In this document: positions 18,845-27,860 of the stretch, piece by piece
Numbering within the stretch: the first letter of the stretch is position 1
Layout: each line of letters begins with the position of its first letter
NCBI RefSeq assembly: GCF_027594825.1
Contig: NZ_CP088930.1
Location: 1,054,001-1,118,000 of the forward strand
Length of the DNA: 64,000 bases
Direction of reading: 5' to 3'
Origin: Serratia liquefaciens
Lineage (GTDB): Bacteria; Pseudomonadota; Gammaproteobacteria; Enterobacterales; Enterobacteriaceae
Translations under genes and position numbers: made by a program
Notes under the pieces: model-generated
Seen by the model: only the letters and a program-made list of their open reading frames with translations
The model's database searches: none
What the model was told of the DNA's origin: nothing

Positions 18845-19732
18845 ATGAGCATAAACAAACCAAGGGTGCTGATTACTGGCGCCACCGGCCAGATAGGCGG
18901 CGATACTTTGCGTAACCTGCAGGCGGACACCACCATTACCCTGGTGGCGGCGGTACGCTCCCCGAAAAAAGCCGAGCCTTTTATCGCTCAGGGCATCAGC
19001 ACCGTCATTATGGATTTTGATCAAGAAGAAACGCTGGCGCCGGCGCTGCAGGGCATTGATCGCGTCTTTCTGGCAACCGGCTATACCGTCGACATGCTGC
19101 GCCAGAGCAAGGTGTTTCTCGATAAGGCGAAACGGGCCGGGGTGCAGCATATTGTGCACCTCGGTGCCTGTGGGCGCGACGACACCACCATTGCTCACTG
19201 GGCCTGGCATCAGTTGATCGAACGTTATATTGAGGCACTGGGTTTCAGTTTTACGCATTTGCGGCCGGAGTGCTTTATGCAAAATCTGATCGGTTACGGT
19301 GGCATTCCCGCGGTGGTCAACGGCGTCATTCAGCAATACACCGGTGATGCTCCCTTCAGTTGGGTTGACGGCGAAGACGTCGCGCTGGCGGCTGCCTGTT
19401 CACTGCTGCACCCTGAACAACATGCGGGCAAAACCTATCGGCTGGGCTATGACGCCAAATCCTATGGCGAGATTGCGGAAATGTTGACGGAAATACTGGG
19501 ACAGCCATTTCGCTATGAAGCGCTCGATTACCGGATTTTCCTGGAGAACATGCGGCAATCCGGCGCCGAAATGGCTTATATGAACTGCGTTGGCGACAAT
19601 CTGCGCCGCATTGCCGAACGCGATATTCCCGGCGTTGAAGAAACTTTTGACAACTTCCCGACAATTGCCGGCAAAGAGCCGGTTAGTTGGCCAGAGTTTA
19701 TCCGCAAACATCGGGCCGCTTTCGCCTATTAA
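18845..19732 (+). CDS. NmrA-like / atypical SDR NAD(P)-binding oxidoreductase
   Basis: 295 residues. The N-terminal Rossmann motif ITGATGQIGGDT (about 9-20) is the dinucleotide-binding GxxGxxG site. Family features follow: VAAVRSPKKAE, then VQHIVHLGACG, and RPECFMQNL. The architecture matches NmrA-type or quinone-oxidoreductase (QOR2-like) proteins, which either reduce small quinones/azo compounds or act as redox sensors. The ATG at 18845 is used; an in-frame TTG three bases earlier is less likely. Probably controlled by the divergent LysR protein. Confidence 0.85.
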   Translation: MSINKPRVLITGATGQIGGDTLRNLQADTTITLVAAVRSPKKAEPFIAQGISTVIMDFDQEETLAPALQGIDRVFLATGYTVDMLRQSKVFLDKAKRAGVQHIVHLGACGRDDTTIAHWAWHQLIERYIEALGFSFTHLRPECFMQNLIGYGGIPAVVNGVIQQYTGDAPFSWVDGEDVALAAACSLLHPEQHAGKTYRLGYDAKSYGEIAEMLTEILGQPFRYEALDYRIFLENMRQSGAEMAYMNCVGDNLRRIAERDIPGVEETFDNFPTIAGKEPVSWPEFIRKHRAAFAY

Positions 19733-19918
19733 TCCCTTTTTTATCTGGCCCGTTTGGGGAAAACCAGGCGGGCTTTAGCTTTACATCTGCCCTGCGCCAC
19801 TGAGGCTCACCATCAGAAAATTTCTTTAAAACATAAATTTATCAATCAGATAAAAACACACCCCGCCTGAAACGACATTGTGGAGATATTGTGAATTTGC
19901 ACTTCCTTTACAATAAAT

Positions 19919-19937
19919 GAGAATAGTTATCGTTATC
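19919..19937. promoter_or_regulatory. Fur box upstream of the siderophore receptor
   Basis: GAGAATAGTTATCGTTATC matches the 19-bp Fur consensus GATAATGATAATCATTATC at 14 positions and lies 45 bases before the receptor ATG. It implies iron repression. Confidence 0.75.
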
Positions 19938-19982
19938 ATAATTATTCAATAATATTTGCACACACTTTCAGGGATAAGATGC

Positions 19983-22169
19983 ATGATTTACACACACGCT
20001 TTCAAATTGAAACCAGGCGCGATATTGCTGGCGGGGTTAATTAGCGGGAGCGGCTATGCCGCCGATGACCTCGTGGGTGAAAGTGAGGAGATGGTGGTTT
20101 TGGCGCCGGCAGAAGAACAATTAAAACAGCAGCCGGGTGTCTCGATTATTACCGCTGAAGATATCGCCAAGGATCCGCCGGTCAACGATTTATCCGACAT
20201 CATCCGTAAGATGCCGGGCGTGAACCTGACCGGCAACAGCGCCAGCGGCAGCCGTGGCAATAACCGCCAGATTGATATACGCGGCATGGGGCCGGAAAAC
20301 ACGCTGATTTTAATCGACGGCGTGCCCACCACGTCGCGCAATTCTGTTCGCTACAGCTGGCGCGGCGAAAGAGACACCCGCGGCGATACCAACTGGGTGC
20401 CGGCGGAAATGGTTGAGCGCATCGAAGTGCTGCGCGGGCCAGCGGCGGCGCGTTACGGTTCCGGTGCCGCCGGCGGCGTGATTAATATCATCACCAAACG
20501 CCCCACCAATGACTGGCATGGCAGCCTGTCGCTGTTTACCAACCAGCCTGAAAACGACAAGGAAGGCGCAACGAAACGCACCAACTTTAGCCTCAGCGGC
20601 CCGTTGGCCGGCGACGCGCTCACCATGCGCCTGTACGGTAACTTTAACAAGACCGACGCCGATGCGGCGGATATCAACACCGCACAAAACGGATCCTATG
20701 CTGCCGGCAACGAAGGCGTGCGTAACAAAGACGTCAATGCCCTGTTCTCCTGGAAAATGACCCCGACGCAGATCGTTGATTTTGAACTGGGCTACAGCCG
20801 TCAGGGCAATATCTACGCCGGCGATACCCAGTACAGCAACGGTAATCTCAGCCCGAACGATCTGGTCTCGTCACTGTACGGACAAGAAACCAACCGCCTA
20901 TATCGCCAGACTTACGGCATCACCCATAACGGCATCTGGGATTGGGGCCAGTCACGCGTCGGCGTTTACTACGAAAAAACCAACAATACCCGCCTTCAGG
21001 AAGGTTCAACCGGGCGCGTAGAGGGGATGATCAACAGCGATCAATTCAACACCAGCCGGCTGAAAAATGTCAGAACCACCGGTGAATTGACGCTGCCGCT
21101 CAACCTGTGGCTCGAACAAACCATGACCCTGGGGGCCGAGTGGAACCGTGAGCAGCTCGACGATCCGGCTTCCATGCAGGTCACCGACGCCAGCGGCGTC
21201 ACCATCGGCGATATTTCCGGCGATCCTTCCGGGCGCAGCGCCAAAAACAGCGCCGAACTCAGCGCCCTGTACTTCGAAGATAATATCGAAGTGGTGCCCG
21301 GCACCCTGCTGATCCCCGGTATGCGTTTTGATTATCACAGCAAATTCGGCAGCAACTGGAGCCCAAGCCTGAATGCCTCGCAGGAACTTGGCGACCATTT
21401 CAAACTGAAAGCCGGGATCGCCCGCGTCTTCAAAGCCCCCAACCTGTACCAGTCCAGTGAAGGCTACCTGCTTGCCACCCGCGGCAACGGCTGCCCGAAC
21501 AACATTGCGACAGGGAGCTGCTACCTGATGGGCAATGCCGATTTGGATCCGGAAGTCAGCATCAACAAAGAGGTCGGCCTGGAGTTCACCTATGAAGGGT
21601 TCAACGCCGGCATCACCTATTTCCGCAACGATTATAAAAACAAAATCGTTTCCGGGACCGATCTGGTGGGCTACGCCTCTAACGGCTACAACATTCTGCG
21701 TTGGGAAAACGGCGGCAAGGCGGTGGTGGAAGGGCTTGAAGGCAACCTGGTGATCCCGGTAGTGAAAGACCGGCTGAATTGGCGTACCAACGCGACCTAT
21801 ATGATCACGTCGGAGAACAAGGATACCGGGAATCCGCTTTCCGTGATCCCGAAATACACCGTTAACACCATGCTGGATTATCAGGTGACCGACAAACTCT
21901 CGACCAACCTCACCTGGACATTCTATGGGCGTCAAAAGCCACGTGAATATGCCGAAAGCCGTAATGAAGTCGGTTCGCTGGCGACCAATGAGGTGGGAGC
22001 TTACACCGTGGCCGCGGTTGGCGTGAATTACGATCTGACCAAGGATCTGCGCCTGAATGCCGGTATCAGCAACCTGTTCGACAAACAGCTATACCGCGAG
22101 AACCAAGGGGCATCGACTTACAACGAACCTGGGCGCGCGTATTACGCCGGTATGACCCTGTCATTCTGA
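19983..22169 (+). CDS. FepA-like TonB-dependent catecholate siderophore receptor
   Basis: Outer-membrane receptor of 728 residues. Signal peptide about 1-27 (ending SGSGYAA), TonB box-like EMVVLAP near 35, plug domain with DIRGMGPENTLILIDGVP and GPAAARYGSGAAGG, then a 22-strand barrel ending in the aromatic C-terminus YYAGMTLSF. Segments such as WRGERDTRGDT and ATKRTNFSL match, from memory, FepA, the enterobactin receptor; the protein is slightly shorter than FepA (about 746). The ATG at 19983 is in frame and starts a good signal sequence. A Fur box precedes it and no transporter gene is adjacent. The exact siderophore is uncertain. Confidence 0.9.
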   Translation: MIYTHAFKLKPGAILLAGLISGSGYAADDLVGESEEMVVLAPAEEQLKQQPGVSIITAEDIAKDPPVNDLSDIIRKMPGVNLTGNSASGSRGNNRQIDIRGMGPENTLILIDGVPTTSRNSVRYSWRGERDTRGDTNWVPAEMVERIEVLRGPAAARYGSGAAGGVINIITKRPTNDWHGSLSLFTNQPENDKEGATKRTNFSLSGPLAGDALTMRLYGNFNKTDADAADINTAQNGSYAAGNEGVRNKDVNALFSWKMTPTQIVDFELGYSRQGNIYAGDTQYSNGNLSPNDLVSSLYGQETNRLYRQTYGITHNGIWDWGQSRVGVYYEKTNNTRLQEGSTGRVEGMINSDQFNTSRLKNVRTTGELTLPLNLWLEQTMTLGAEWNREQLDDPASMQVTDASGVTIGDISGDPSGRSAKNSAELSALYFEDNIEVVPGTLLIPGMRFDYHSKFGSNWSPSLNASQELGDHFKLKAGIARVFKAPNLYQSSEGYLLATRGNGCPNNIATGSCYLMGNADLDPEVSINKEVGLEFTYEGFNAGITYFRNDYKNKIVSGTDLVGYASNGYNILRWENGGKAVVEGLEGNLVIPVVKDRLNWRTNATYMITSENKDTGNPLSVIPKYTVNTMLDYQVTDKLSTNLTWTFYGRQKPREYAESRNEVGSLATNEVGAYTVAAVGVNYDLTKDLRLNAGISNLFDKQLYRENQGASTYNEPGRAYYAGMTLSF

Positions 22170-22181
22170 TCGAATAAAAAA

Positions 22182-22215
22182 CAGGCCCGTTCGGGGGAAA
22201 GCCCGACGGGCTCTT
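22182..22215 (+). terminator. Terminator after the siderophore receptor
   Basis: GGCCCGTTCGGG-GGAAA-GCCCGACGGGC pairs with one bulged T and is followed by TCTTT. It lies between convergent genes and may act on both. Confidence 0.75.
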
Positions 22216-22221
22216 TAGGCT

Positions 22222-22665
22222 TTAAAAACTTCTTCTGGCCACCAGAAAAGCGCCAATCACCAGCAACACGGCCCCCAGCAGCGCGGGCAAATTTTCACGC
22301 ATTGCCGCCGGCCCGGCCTTATAAATATCGGCCATCAATCCCGCCACCAACTGGCTGGCCACCAGCACGGCAATGGTGGTTGCCGCCCCCAGCTTTTGGA
22401 AACCCAAAATGCCGGAAAAGACAAAAAAAGATCCCAATAAGCCAGGCAACAACATCCACAGCCGCAGGGAACCCGTGACTTCGGCCAGGGCAGCTACGCC
22501 GTTTTTGGCAAACAGCAGCCCCATCAATAGCACCAGACCGACGCTGGAGTTGATCACCAGCGTAATCAGCACCGTCGACACGCTTTCGGTGATACGCACC
22601 ATCAACAGGTTCTGAATGACCAGGCTGATCCCGGCGGCCACCAGCAGCAATAGCATGATATTCAT
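22222..22665 (-). CDS. DMT-superfamily small membrane protein (DUF606/YdcZ-type)
   Basis: 147 residues with about five hydrophobic helices (near 2-20, 32-52, 65-85, 90-112, 125-143). The first helix MNIMLLLLVAAGISLVIQN and the segment FQKLGAATTIAVLVASQLVAG fit the DUF606 half-size drug/metabolite transporter-like family, whose members are thought to dimerise. It lies 25 bases downstream of the GNAT acetyltransferase gene, so the two are probably co-transcribed. Substrate unknown. Confidence 0.8.
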   Translation of the reverse strand: MNIMLLLLVAAGISLVIQNLLMVRITESVSTVLITLVINSSVGLVLLMGLLFAKNGVAALAEVTGSLRLWMLLPGLLGSFFVFSGILGFQKLGAATTIAVLVASQLVAGLMADIYKAGPAAMRENLPALLGAVLLVIGAFLVARRSF

Positions 22666-22690
22666 AGCGATCTCGGTTTTAGCAGTGCCA

Positions 22691-23209
22691 TTAACGCTTC
22701 GGCGGTGCGCTGGCGTCGTCGAGTTTCAGCTGCAGGAAGGTCAAATCCAGCCATTTGCCGAACTTGGCACCCACTTCGCTCATACGGCCGACCATCTCGA
22801 AGCCCAGATTAATGTGTAACTGCACAGACGCGTGGTTGCCGGACTCAATGCCCGCCACCATCACGTGTTTGCCGATCGCCCGCGCCTGCTCAATCAGCGC
22901 AATCAGCAGCGTTTTACCTACCCCGCCGCCGCGGCTGTCTCGCCGAACATACACCGAATGCTCGACGGTGTGTCGATAGCCGTCCCACGCCCGCCAATCA
23001 CCAAATGAGGCATAGCCCATCACCTCACCCGCAGCGTCAATCGCCACCAGCACCGGATAGCCCATCCCCTGCCGTTCTGTTATCCACGCGGCGCGGTTTG
23101 CCTCGTCGACGCTAAGTTCATTCCAGATTGCCGTGGTGTTCAGCACGGCGTCGTTATAGATAGCGGCGATGCCTGCGCTATCGGTTATAGTCGCGTTACG
23201 GATAAGCAT
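22691..23209 (-). CDS. mnaT: GNAT acetyltransferase, MnaT/MddA-like (methionine sulfone/sulfoximine, phosphinothricin type)
   Basis: 172 residues, a single GNAT fold. Motif A is HSVYVRRDSRGGGVGKTLL, giving the acetyl-CoA loop RGGGVGK; other markers are YASFGDWRAWDGYRHTVEHS and HVMVAGIESGNHASVQLH, cited in part, which I recall as close to Escherichia coli MnaT (YncA). These enzymes N-acetylate methionine sulfoximine, methionine sulfone and N-terminal-like amines. It heads a two-gene unit with the DMT protein and is divergent from an Xre-cupin regulator with 39 bases between start codons. Confidence 0.85.
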   Translation of the reverse strand: MLIRNATITDSAGIAAIYNDAVLNTTAIWNELSVDEANRAAWITERQGMGYPVLVAIDAAGEVMGYASFGDWRAWDGYRHTVEHSVYVRRDSRGGGVGKTLLIALIEQARAIGKHVMVAGIESGNHASVQLHINLGFEMVGRMSEVGAKFGKWLDLTFLQLKLDDASAPPKR

Positions 23210-23248
23210 GTTGACCTCTTGGTTGACCGTCTACTATCATACTACGAT

Positions 23249-23818
23249 ATGGATAATAAATTAGACAACCTAAATCAGCGCATCGGCGCGAGGATCCGCA
23301 TCGAACGTGAGGCCCGCCATTGGTCGCTGTCCGATCTGGCGGAACGGGCCGGTGTTTCGCGCGCGATGGTGCACAAAATTGAACGTGGCGACAGTAGCCC
23401 AACGGCGATGTTGCTGGGGCGGCTTTCCGGCGCGTTCGGCCTTAGCATGTCCAAACTGATCGCCCGGGCAGAAACGCAGGAAGGTCGGCTGATGCGTAAG
23501 CAGGACCAGCCGCTGTGGGTCGATCCCGACAGCGGCTATGTCCGTCGCCATGTGTCGCCGCAGTCGGATATGCCGCTCGATCTGGTACGCATTGAACTGC
23601 CCGCCGGGGCGGCGATCCCCATGCCGGCTTCGGCCTATGCCTTTATGCGGCAATTGATCTGGGTTTTGTCCGGCTCGCTGGTGTTTCAGGAAGGCGAAAC
23701 CCGCCACGAAATGGGCCAGGGCGATTGCCTGGAGCTTGGCCCCCCGACCGACTGCGTGTTCAAGAATGAGAGCGCCGAACTCTGCATCTATTTGGTGGTG
23801 GTGATGAACAAGGCCTGA
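23249..23818 (+). CDS. Xre-cupin transcriptional regulator
   Basis: 189 residues: an N-terminal helix-turn-helix (about 12-66, with WSLSDLAERAGVSRAMVHKIERG as its core, quoted in part: LAERAGVSRAMVHKIE) and a C-terminal cupin (about 110-185, RQLIWVLSGSLVFQEGE and GDCLELGPP). Such regulators usually control the adjacent gene, here the divergent acetyltransferase/transporter pair; that is an inference. The ATG at 23249 is used; a TTG-initiated form 10 codons longer would overlap the intergenic promoter. No clear ribosome site precedes it. Confidence 0.87.
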   Translation: MDNKLDNLNQRIGARIRIEREARHWSLSDLAERAGVSRAMVHKIERGDSSPTAMLLGRLSGAFGLSMSKLIARAETQEGRLMRKQDQPLWVDPDSGYVRRHVSPQSDMPLDLVRIELPAGAAIPMPASAYAFMRQLIWVLSGSLVFQEGETRHEMGQGDCLELGPPTDCVFKNESAELCIYLVVVMNKA

Positions 23819-23845
23819 ACCACGCAGGTCGCTGCATGACGGCGG

Positions 23846-24139
23846 TTAACTTTGCCATTCCCGGTTGTAGCCTGCGCAGAAAAATTTTTCGGCCAGGCGG
23901 TTGCTGCCACCAGAGAAAAACTCGCTCATCATCTCGCCGTTAAGATCGTAGGCCCGGCAGAGCAGCCCGGCCTCGAACGCGGCCTGATTTTCATCACCCA
24001 GGCTTTCCGCCAGATGATGGGCATACCCCAATACGAAACCCCGCTTGTAGTCACAGCAGAAACGGGACAGTTGCGCAGCCGGTTTGGCGTCCTGCGCGGC
24101 TAACCCCGCCATCAGCCCCTTACCGAAGTGATTATCCAT
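23846..24139 (-). CDS. yghW: DUF2623 family protein (YghW-like)
   Basis: 97 residues, soluble, no signal peptide. It begins MDNHFGKGLMAGLAAQ and contains FCCDYKRGFVLGYAHHLAE, which I recall as nearly matching Escherichia coli YghW. The function of the family is unknown. The start at 24139 is preferred to an ATG seven codons upstream because GGGGAAAAG precedes it. It stands alone, convergent with the Xre-cupin gene. Confidence 0.82.
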   Translation of the reverse strand: MDNHFGKGLMAGLAAQDAKPAAQLSRFCCDYKRGFVLGYAHHLAESLGDENQAAFEAGLLCRAYDLNGEMMSEFFSGGSNRLAEKFFCAGYNREWQS

Positions 24140-24241
24140 ATGCTTTTCCCCATCGTTCAAAAATCGCTATATAAAATATTATATAGCGAACGTCCTGCTG
24201 ATGGACATACTCACAAAGTTTTATCCCCTCTTCGCGGGCAT

Positions 24242-24271
24242 AAAAAAACCCGCAAAGGAGAAACCTTGCGG
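24242..24271 (-). terminator. Terminator of the nitroreductase gene
   Basis: On the minus strand CCCGCAAGG-TTTCT-CCTTTGCGGG is followed by TTTTTTTA, a strong rho-independent hairpin 23 bases past the stop codon. Confidence 0.9.
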
Positions 24272-24293
24272 GCTGATTGATCTGACGGGGCGA

Positions 24294-24881
24294 TTACAGG
24301 GTAAAGTTCAGCCCTTCCACCACCGTTTGCTCCAGCGGCAAGCGCCCTGAAGGGATCTCTTTTTGCTGCAGGAATTCAGGCAGCAGGGATTTGTCGCCCG
24401 CCTTGCCGATCGCCACCATGCCGTGCACCTGATAGTTATCCGGAAGGTTCAGCGCAGCCTTGATTCTATCGTGGTGCACGCCGCCCATGCAGTGGGTCAG
24501 CCAGCCTTTCAGATGTGCCTGCAGCGCCAGATTGGCCCAGGCGGCACCGGTATCAAAGGAATGGCTTGGGTTGTCCACTTCCTTCTCGCCGTTCAGGCTG
24601 GTCGTTTTCGAAATGATCACCACCAGCGCCGAAGCGTTCTGCGCCCAGCCGCGGTTGAATTCAATCAGGAAATCCAGGTAGCTGTCCCAACTGGCCGAGC
24701 CGTGCTTGCTGTAAGCAAAACGCCACGGCTGAATGTTGTAAGCCGAAGGCGACCAGCGTGCCGCTTCGAAGAAGCTCAACAGGGTCGTATCGTCGATAGG
24801 ATCATTCGCCAGCGCACGCGGCGACCAACGTTCAATAAACTGCGCATCAATCGGGTGATCGGAAACTCTTGGCTGGCTCAT
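24294..24881 (-). CDS. Nitroreductase-family protein
   Basis: FMN-dependent NAD(P)H nitroreductase fold, 195 residues. Markers: RWSPRALANDPI near the N-terminus, the FMN-binding ARWSPSAYNIQPWRFAY (about 42-58), and the second FMN region AWANLALQAHLKGW with THCMGG. These enzymes reduce nitro-compounds or quinones, or dehydrogenate amino-acid-derived substrates; the native substrate is unknown. The ATG at 24881 is chosen because GAGAGA lies 8 bases before it. A terminator follows. Confidence 0.88.
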   Translation of the reverse strand: MSQPRVSDHPIDAQFIERWSPRALANDPIDDTTLLSFFEAARWSPSAYNIQPWRFAYSKHGSASWDSYLDFLIEFNRGWAQNASALVVIISKTTSLNGEKEVDNPSHSFDTGAAWANLALQAHLKGWLTHCMGGVHHDRIKAALNLPDNYQVHGMVAIGKAGDKSLLPEFLQQKEIPSGRLPLEQTVVEGLNFTL

Positions 24882-24968
24882 GGACATCTCTCTCATGGGA
24901 ATGGAATATCAAATTTATCCAATATTCCCATGCTGCACGCCAGAAAAACTTTTATTTTGTGCTCTTCA

Positions 24969-25850
24969 TCAGCCGCCAAGCTCCTGCTGTAGCCAGTCGA
25001 GAAATGCGCGCACCGGCGGGTGCCGTTCACGCCCAGGGACGCACAGTGCGGTGTAAGCCGCCCCCGGCACGCGAATTTCCGGCCGGTAAGGCACCAACAG
25101 GCCATTGCGCACCTGATCGGACACCATGACCGAGCTGGCCAGCACCAGCCCTTGCCCGGCCACCGCCGCCTGCAACGCGTAATGCTCTTCGTCATAAGCC
25201 CGCAGCGTCGTGTGCCGCTGCCACCAGTCAACTCCGGCGGCCCGACACCAGTCGCGCCAGCCGGTTTCATACAGGGTGGAATCACGCCAGCGAACGGTGA
25301 TCAGCGCTGGTGTGGGTTGCTCTGCCGCGCAGAGTCCTGGAGCGCCATAAACGCCAAAACTCTCTTCCAGCCGAGCCGCCTGATGCAACTGCGGGTAATT
25401 TGCGCGGCTGTAGCGGATGGCGATGTCCACGCTGGCGTCCTGCTGCAGGTCAATCACCTCAGCGCAGGCTTCCAGACGAACCAAATAGTGCGGATAGGCC
25501 TGATAAAAACGCCCCAGGCGCGGCACCAACCACAGCGCCGCGAAGGAATGGGTGACGGAAACGCACAGCGACCCCGCGCTCGGTGTCGGTCGCAGGGCAT
25601 CCAGCACCGTTGCCACATCGAGCAAGGCGCCGTGTACTCCGGCGAACAAACGCTCGCCCTTTGGCGTCAGCTGTACCCCCCGCGGTATTCGGTCAAATAA
25701 TGCAAAGCCCAGCTGCTGCTCAAGCGCTTTAATCTGATGCGACACCGCCGTCGGCGTCACCGCCAACTCCAAAGCCGCCTGTTTAAAACTACGCAGTCGG
25801 GCGGCGGATTCGAAAGTGCGCAATGCGGTAACCGGTAGCGTGGCGAACAT
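24969..25850 (-). CDS. LysR-family regulator of the GcvA/AmpR type
   Basis: 293 residues. The N-terminus LPVTALRTFESAARLRSFKQA and AVTPTAVSHQIKALEQQLG are characteristic of the GcvA/AmpR/TrpI subgroup; HTH at about 8-65 and effector domain about 92-290 with AVAGQGLVLASSVMV. It is divergent from the FMN reductase gene with 121 bases between, so it may control that gene. Effector unknown. Confidence 0.9.
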   Translation of the reverse strand: MFATLPVTALRTFESAARLRSFKQAALELAVTPTAVSHQIKALEQQLGFALFDRIPRGVQLTPKGERLFAGVHGALLDVATVLDALRPTPSAGSLCVSVTHSFAALWLVPRLGRFYQAYPHYLVRLEACAEVIDLQQDASVDIAIRYSRANYPQLHQAARLEESFGVYGAPGLCAAEQPTPALITVRWRDSTLYETGWRDWCRAAGVDWWQRHTTLRAYDEEHYALQAAVAGQGLVLASSVMVSDQVRNGLLVPYRPEIRVPGAAYTALCVPGRERHPPVRAFLDWLQQELGG

Positions 25851-25971
25851 GGTGTACGGCCTCGTTAAGATGAATTTAACTCACCCTGACAGAATAGCCG
25901 TCATTTGTCTCTCGCGCTGCAAGCACCGTAAATTGACTCTCGTATTCCACGATCAAGTAATGGAGAGTGAC

Positions 25972-26607
25972 ATGAATTCATCTCATCAGCCGAAGCGACT
26001 TATCGTCCTGGTTGGCAGCCCGCGCCGCGACGGCAACAGTGCCGCCCTGGCCCAGGCCATTATGGCGGGTGCCGCCGAGGCCGGCACCGACGCCAGCCTG
26101 TTTTTCTTAGACGATTACATCAGCGGTTTTTTGGTGGACGAGCGCCACGCCGCTCCGCCTGCCGACCGCTATGGCGAACTGTTCCTGGAACATTTTCTGC
26201 CGGCGGACGCGGCGGTGTTCTGCACCCCGCTTTACTGGTATGGCATGTCGGCGCAAACCAAGGCCTTTTTCGACCGCTCTTTCAGTTACTACTCCAGCGC
26301 CTACCCCGATGCGGAACAGGTGCATCAGCGTATGAGCGGCAAACGCATCGGGCTGGCGGTGGCCTCGGAGGAAACCTATCCCGGTGCCGCGATGGGGATT
26401 GTGCATCAAATTCAGGAGTTCAGCCGCTATTCGCATTCCGAATTCGTCGGGCTGGTTCAGGGGGCGGGCAACAGCCGGGGCGAAATCAGCCGCGATCCGC
26501 GTAACCCGTTGCAGGCCGCCCGCGAGTTGGGACGCGAGATCTTCACTCGTCCCTATTCAGATTACCGAATGGATACGCCGCGCAGCCCGCAGGTTTGGCA
26601 AAACTGA
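25972..26607 (+). CDS. NADPH-dependent FMN reductase / flavodoxin-like protein
   Basis: 211 residues of flavodoxin fold: phosphate-binding loop VGSPRRDGNSAALAQA (about 13-28), then CTPLYWYGMSAQTKAFFDRS (about 85-104), the flavin-contacting segment of the FMN-reductase family. Such proteins reduce FMN, quinones or azo compounds. The ATG at 25972 is chosen because GGAG lies 6 bases upstream; a long upstream extension lies in the LysR promoter region and is unlikely. A hairpin follows. Confidence 0.87.
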   Translation: MNSSHQPKRLIVLVGSPRRDGNSAALAQAIMAGAAEAGTDASLFFLDDYISGFLVDERHAAPPADRYGELFLEHFLPADAAVFCTPLYWYGMSAQTKAFFDRSFSYYSSAYPDAEQVHQRMSGKRIGLAVASEETYPGAAMGIVHQIQEFSRYSHSEFVGLVQGAGNSRGEISRDPRNPLQAARELGREIFTRPYSDYRMDTPRSPQVWQN

Positions 26608-26614
26608 CGCCGCC

Positions 26615-26636
26615 AAGGGGCAGCCTGCTGCCCCTT
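26615..26636 (+). terminator. Hairpin after the FMN reductase gene
   Basis: AAGGGGCAG-CCT-GCTGCCCCTT is a 9-bp stem followed by a short T-run (TTTATC), placed 7 bases past the stop. Confidence 0.65.
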
Positions 26637-26753
26637 TATCAAGGTTGCGCAAGCATATGTAGCAAGATATTGCCGCCCATTGGCCCACCCGGACAAACGT
26701 CATATGATGCCAAAGTTCAAATCGGCATGCCCATTAACCCAAAGCGGAACAAG

Positions 26754-27860
26754 ATGTCAAAACAGTGGAAAATAGCGGCGGCCAACCTTGGCCTGCGGAT
26801 GTATACCCGGCTGGGTGGCAACTTTAAGGATAAGGCCCATTTTCAGCCTGAGCAGGTTTTTGAACGCATCGTGATTTTTTCCACCAGCGCCCTCGGCGAT
26901 CTGATGTTTAACACGCCGGCGATCCGAGCGGTGCGTGAACGCTACCCGGCGGCAAACATCACCCTGATTTCCAGCCACAAGAACAAACAGTTGGTCGCGA
27001 CCAGCCGTTGCTTTAATCAGGTCATTTATTGGGATCATAAAGCGAAAGACATGCTCGGCATTATTCGCCAACTGCGCCAACACCGGCCTCAGTTGGCGAT
27101 TATCCTGCACTCCAAATCCCCTTACGATGTGATGGTCGCCATTACTGCCGGTTGCCAATATGTCTTCAAAGACGCTTACGGTAATAAAGCCACCGGCATG
27201 GAGCCCTGGCTGTGTGGCGTGAGCCGCAGCACCGGCGGCCATCTGATTCAACGCAAGCTGGATCTGGTGGCTCAGTTAGGCTGCCAAAGCGACAACACCG
27301 AGATGTTTATTCCCATCGATTTTCCGCCAGTGGCTAAAACCGCAGGAAAAATTTCGATCGGCTTGCAAATGGGCGCTTCTGAAACGCTGCGTTGCTGGCC
27401 GGTCGCGCAGTTTATTCGCCTGGCGAAACTGCTGCTGGCGTCTTCGCCGCACCACCAGATTGAATTAATCGGCAGTCCGAAAGAACTGTCTATTGAACAG
27501 GCGTTTATGGCGGGGCTGACGGCGACCGAGCAGTTGCGCGTGGTCAGCCATATTGGCAAAACCACCCTGCCGCAACTGCTGGCGGTGATGTCGAATATGC
27601 AGGTGCTGGTCACCGGCGACACCGGCCCACTGCACCTGGCCATCGCCCTGAAAACACCGACCGTCAGCCTGTTTGTTACCGCCAATCCGCAGCACACCGG
27701 CCCCTATCAAAACGGCGAATTGCATCAGGTGATGTACGTCCCGGTGGATGAACAAAAGCTCAATGCCGCGCAACGCCAACAGCCGCTCAGTATCATCACT
27801 GAAAATGAGGTGTTTGAAAAAGTGACCAACGCGCTGAAACTTAGCGCCCCCGAGGGTTGA
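26754..27860 (+). CDS. Glycosyltransferase family 9 (heptosyltransferase-type) protein
   Basis: 368 residues. Family GT9 features: IVIFSTSALGDLMFNTPAIRA near residue 40 (quoted in part: SALGDLMFNTPAI), the nucleotide-sugar loop LQMGASETLRCWPVAQF, and the conserved C-terminal VTGDTGPLHLAIALKTPTVSLF (key motif DTGPLHLA). Members add heptose to LPS core. It converges on an O-antigen-ligase-type gene, overlapping it by 20 bases, and a WaaZ-like gene follows, supporting a role in LPS core. The start at 26754 has only a weak ribosome site; an ATG nine codons upstream is possible. The acceptor is unknown. Confidence 0.85.
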   Translation: MSKQWKIAAANLGLRMYTRLGGNFKDKAHFQPEQVFERIVIFSTSALGDLMFNTPAIRAVRERYPAANITLISSHKNKQLVATSRCFNQVIYWDHKAKDMLGIIRQLRQHRPQLAIILHSKSPYDVMVAITAGCQYVFKDAYGNKATGMEPWLCGVSRSTGGHLIQRKLDLVAQLGCQSDNTEMFIPIDFPPVAKTAGKISIGLQMGASETLRCWPVAQFIRLAKLLLASSPHHQIELIGSPKELSIEQAFMAGLTATEQLRVVSHIGKTTLPQLLAVMSNMQVLVTGDTGPLHLAIALKTPTVSLFVTANPQHTGPYQNGELHQVMYVPVDEQKLNAAQRQQPLSIITENEVFEKVTNALKLSAPEG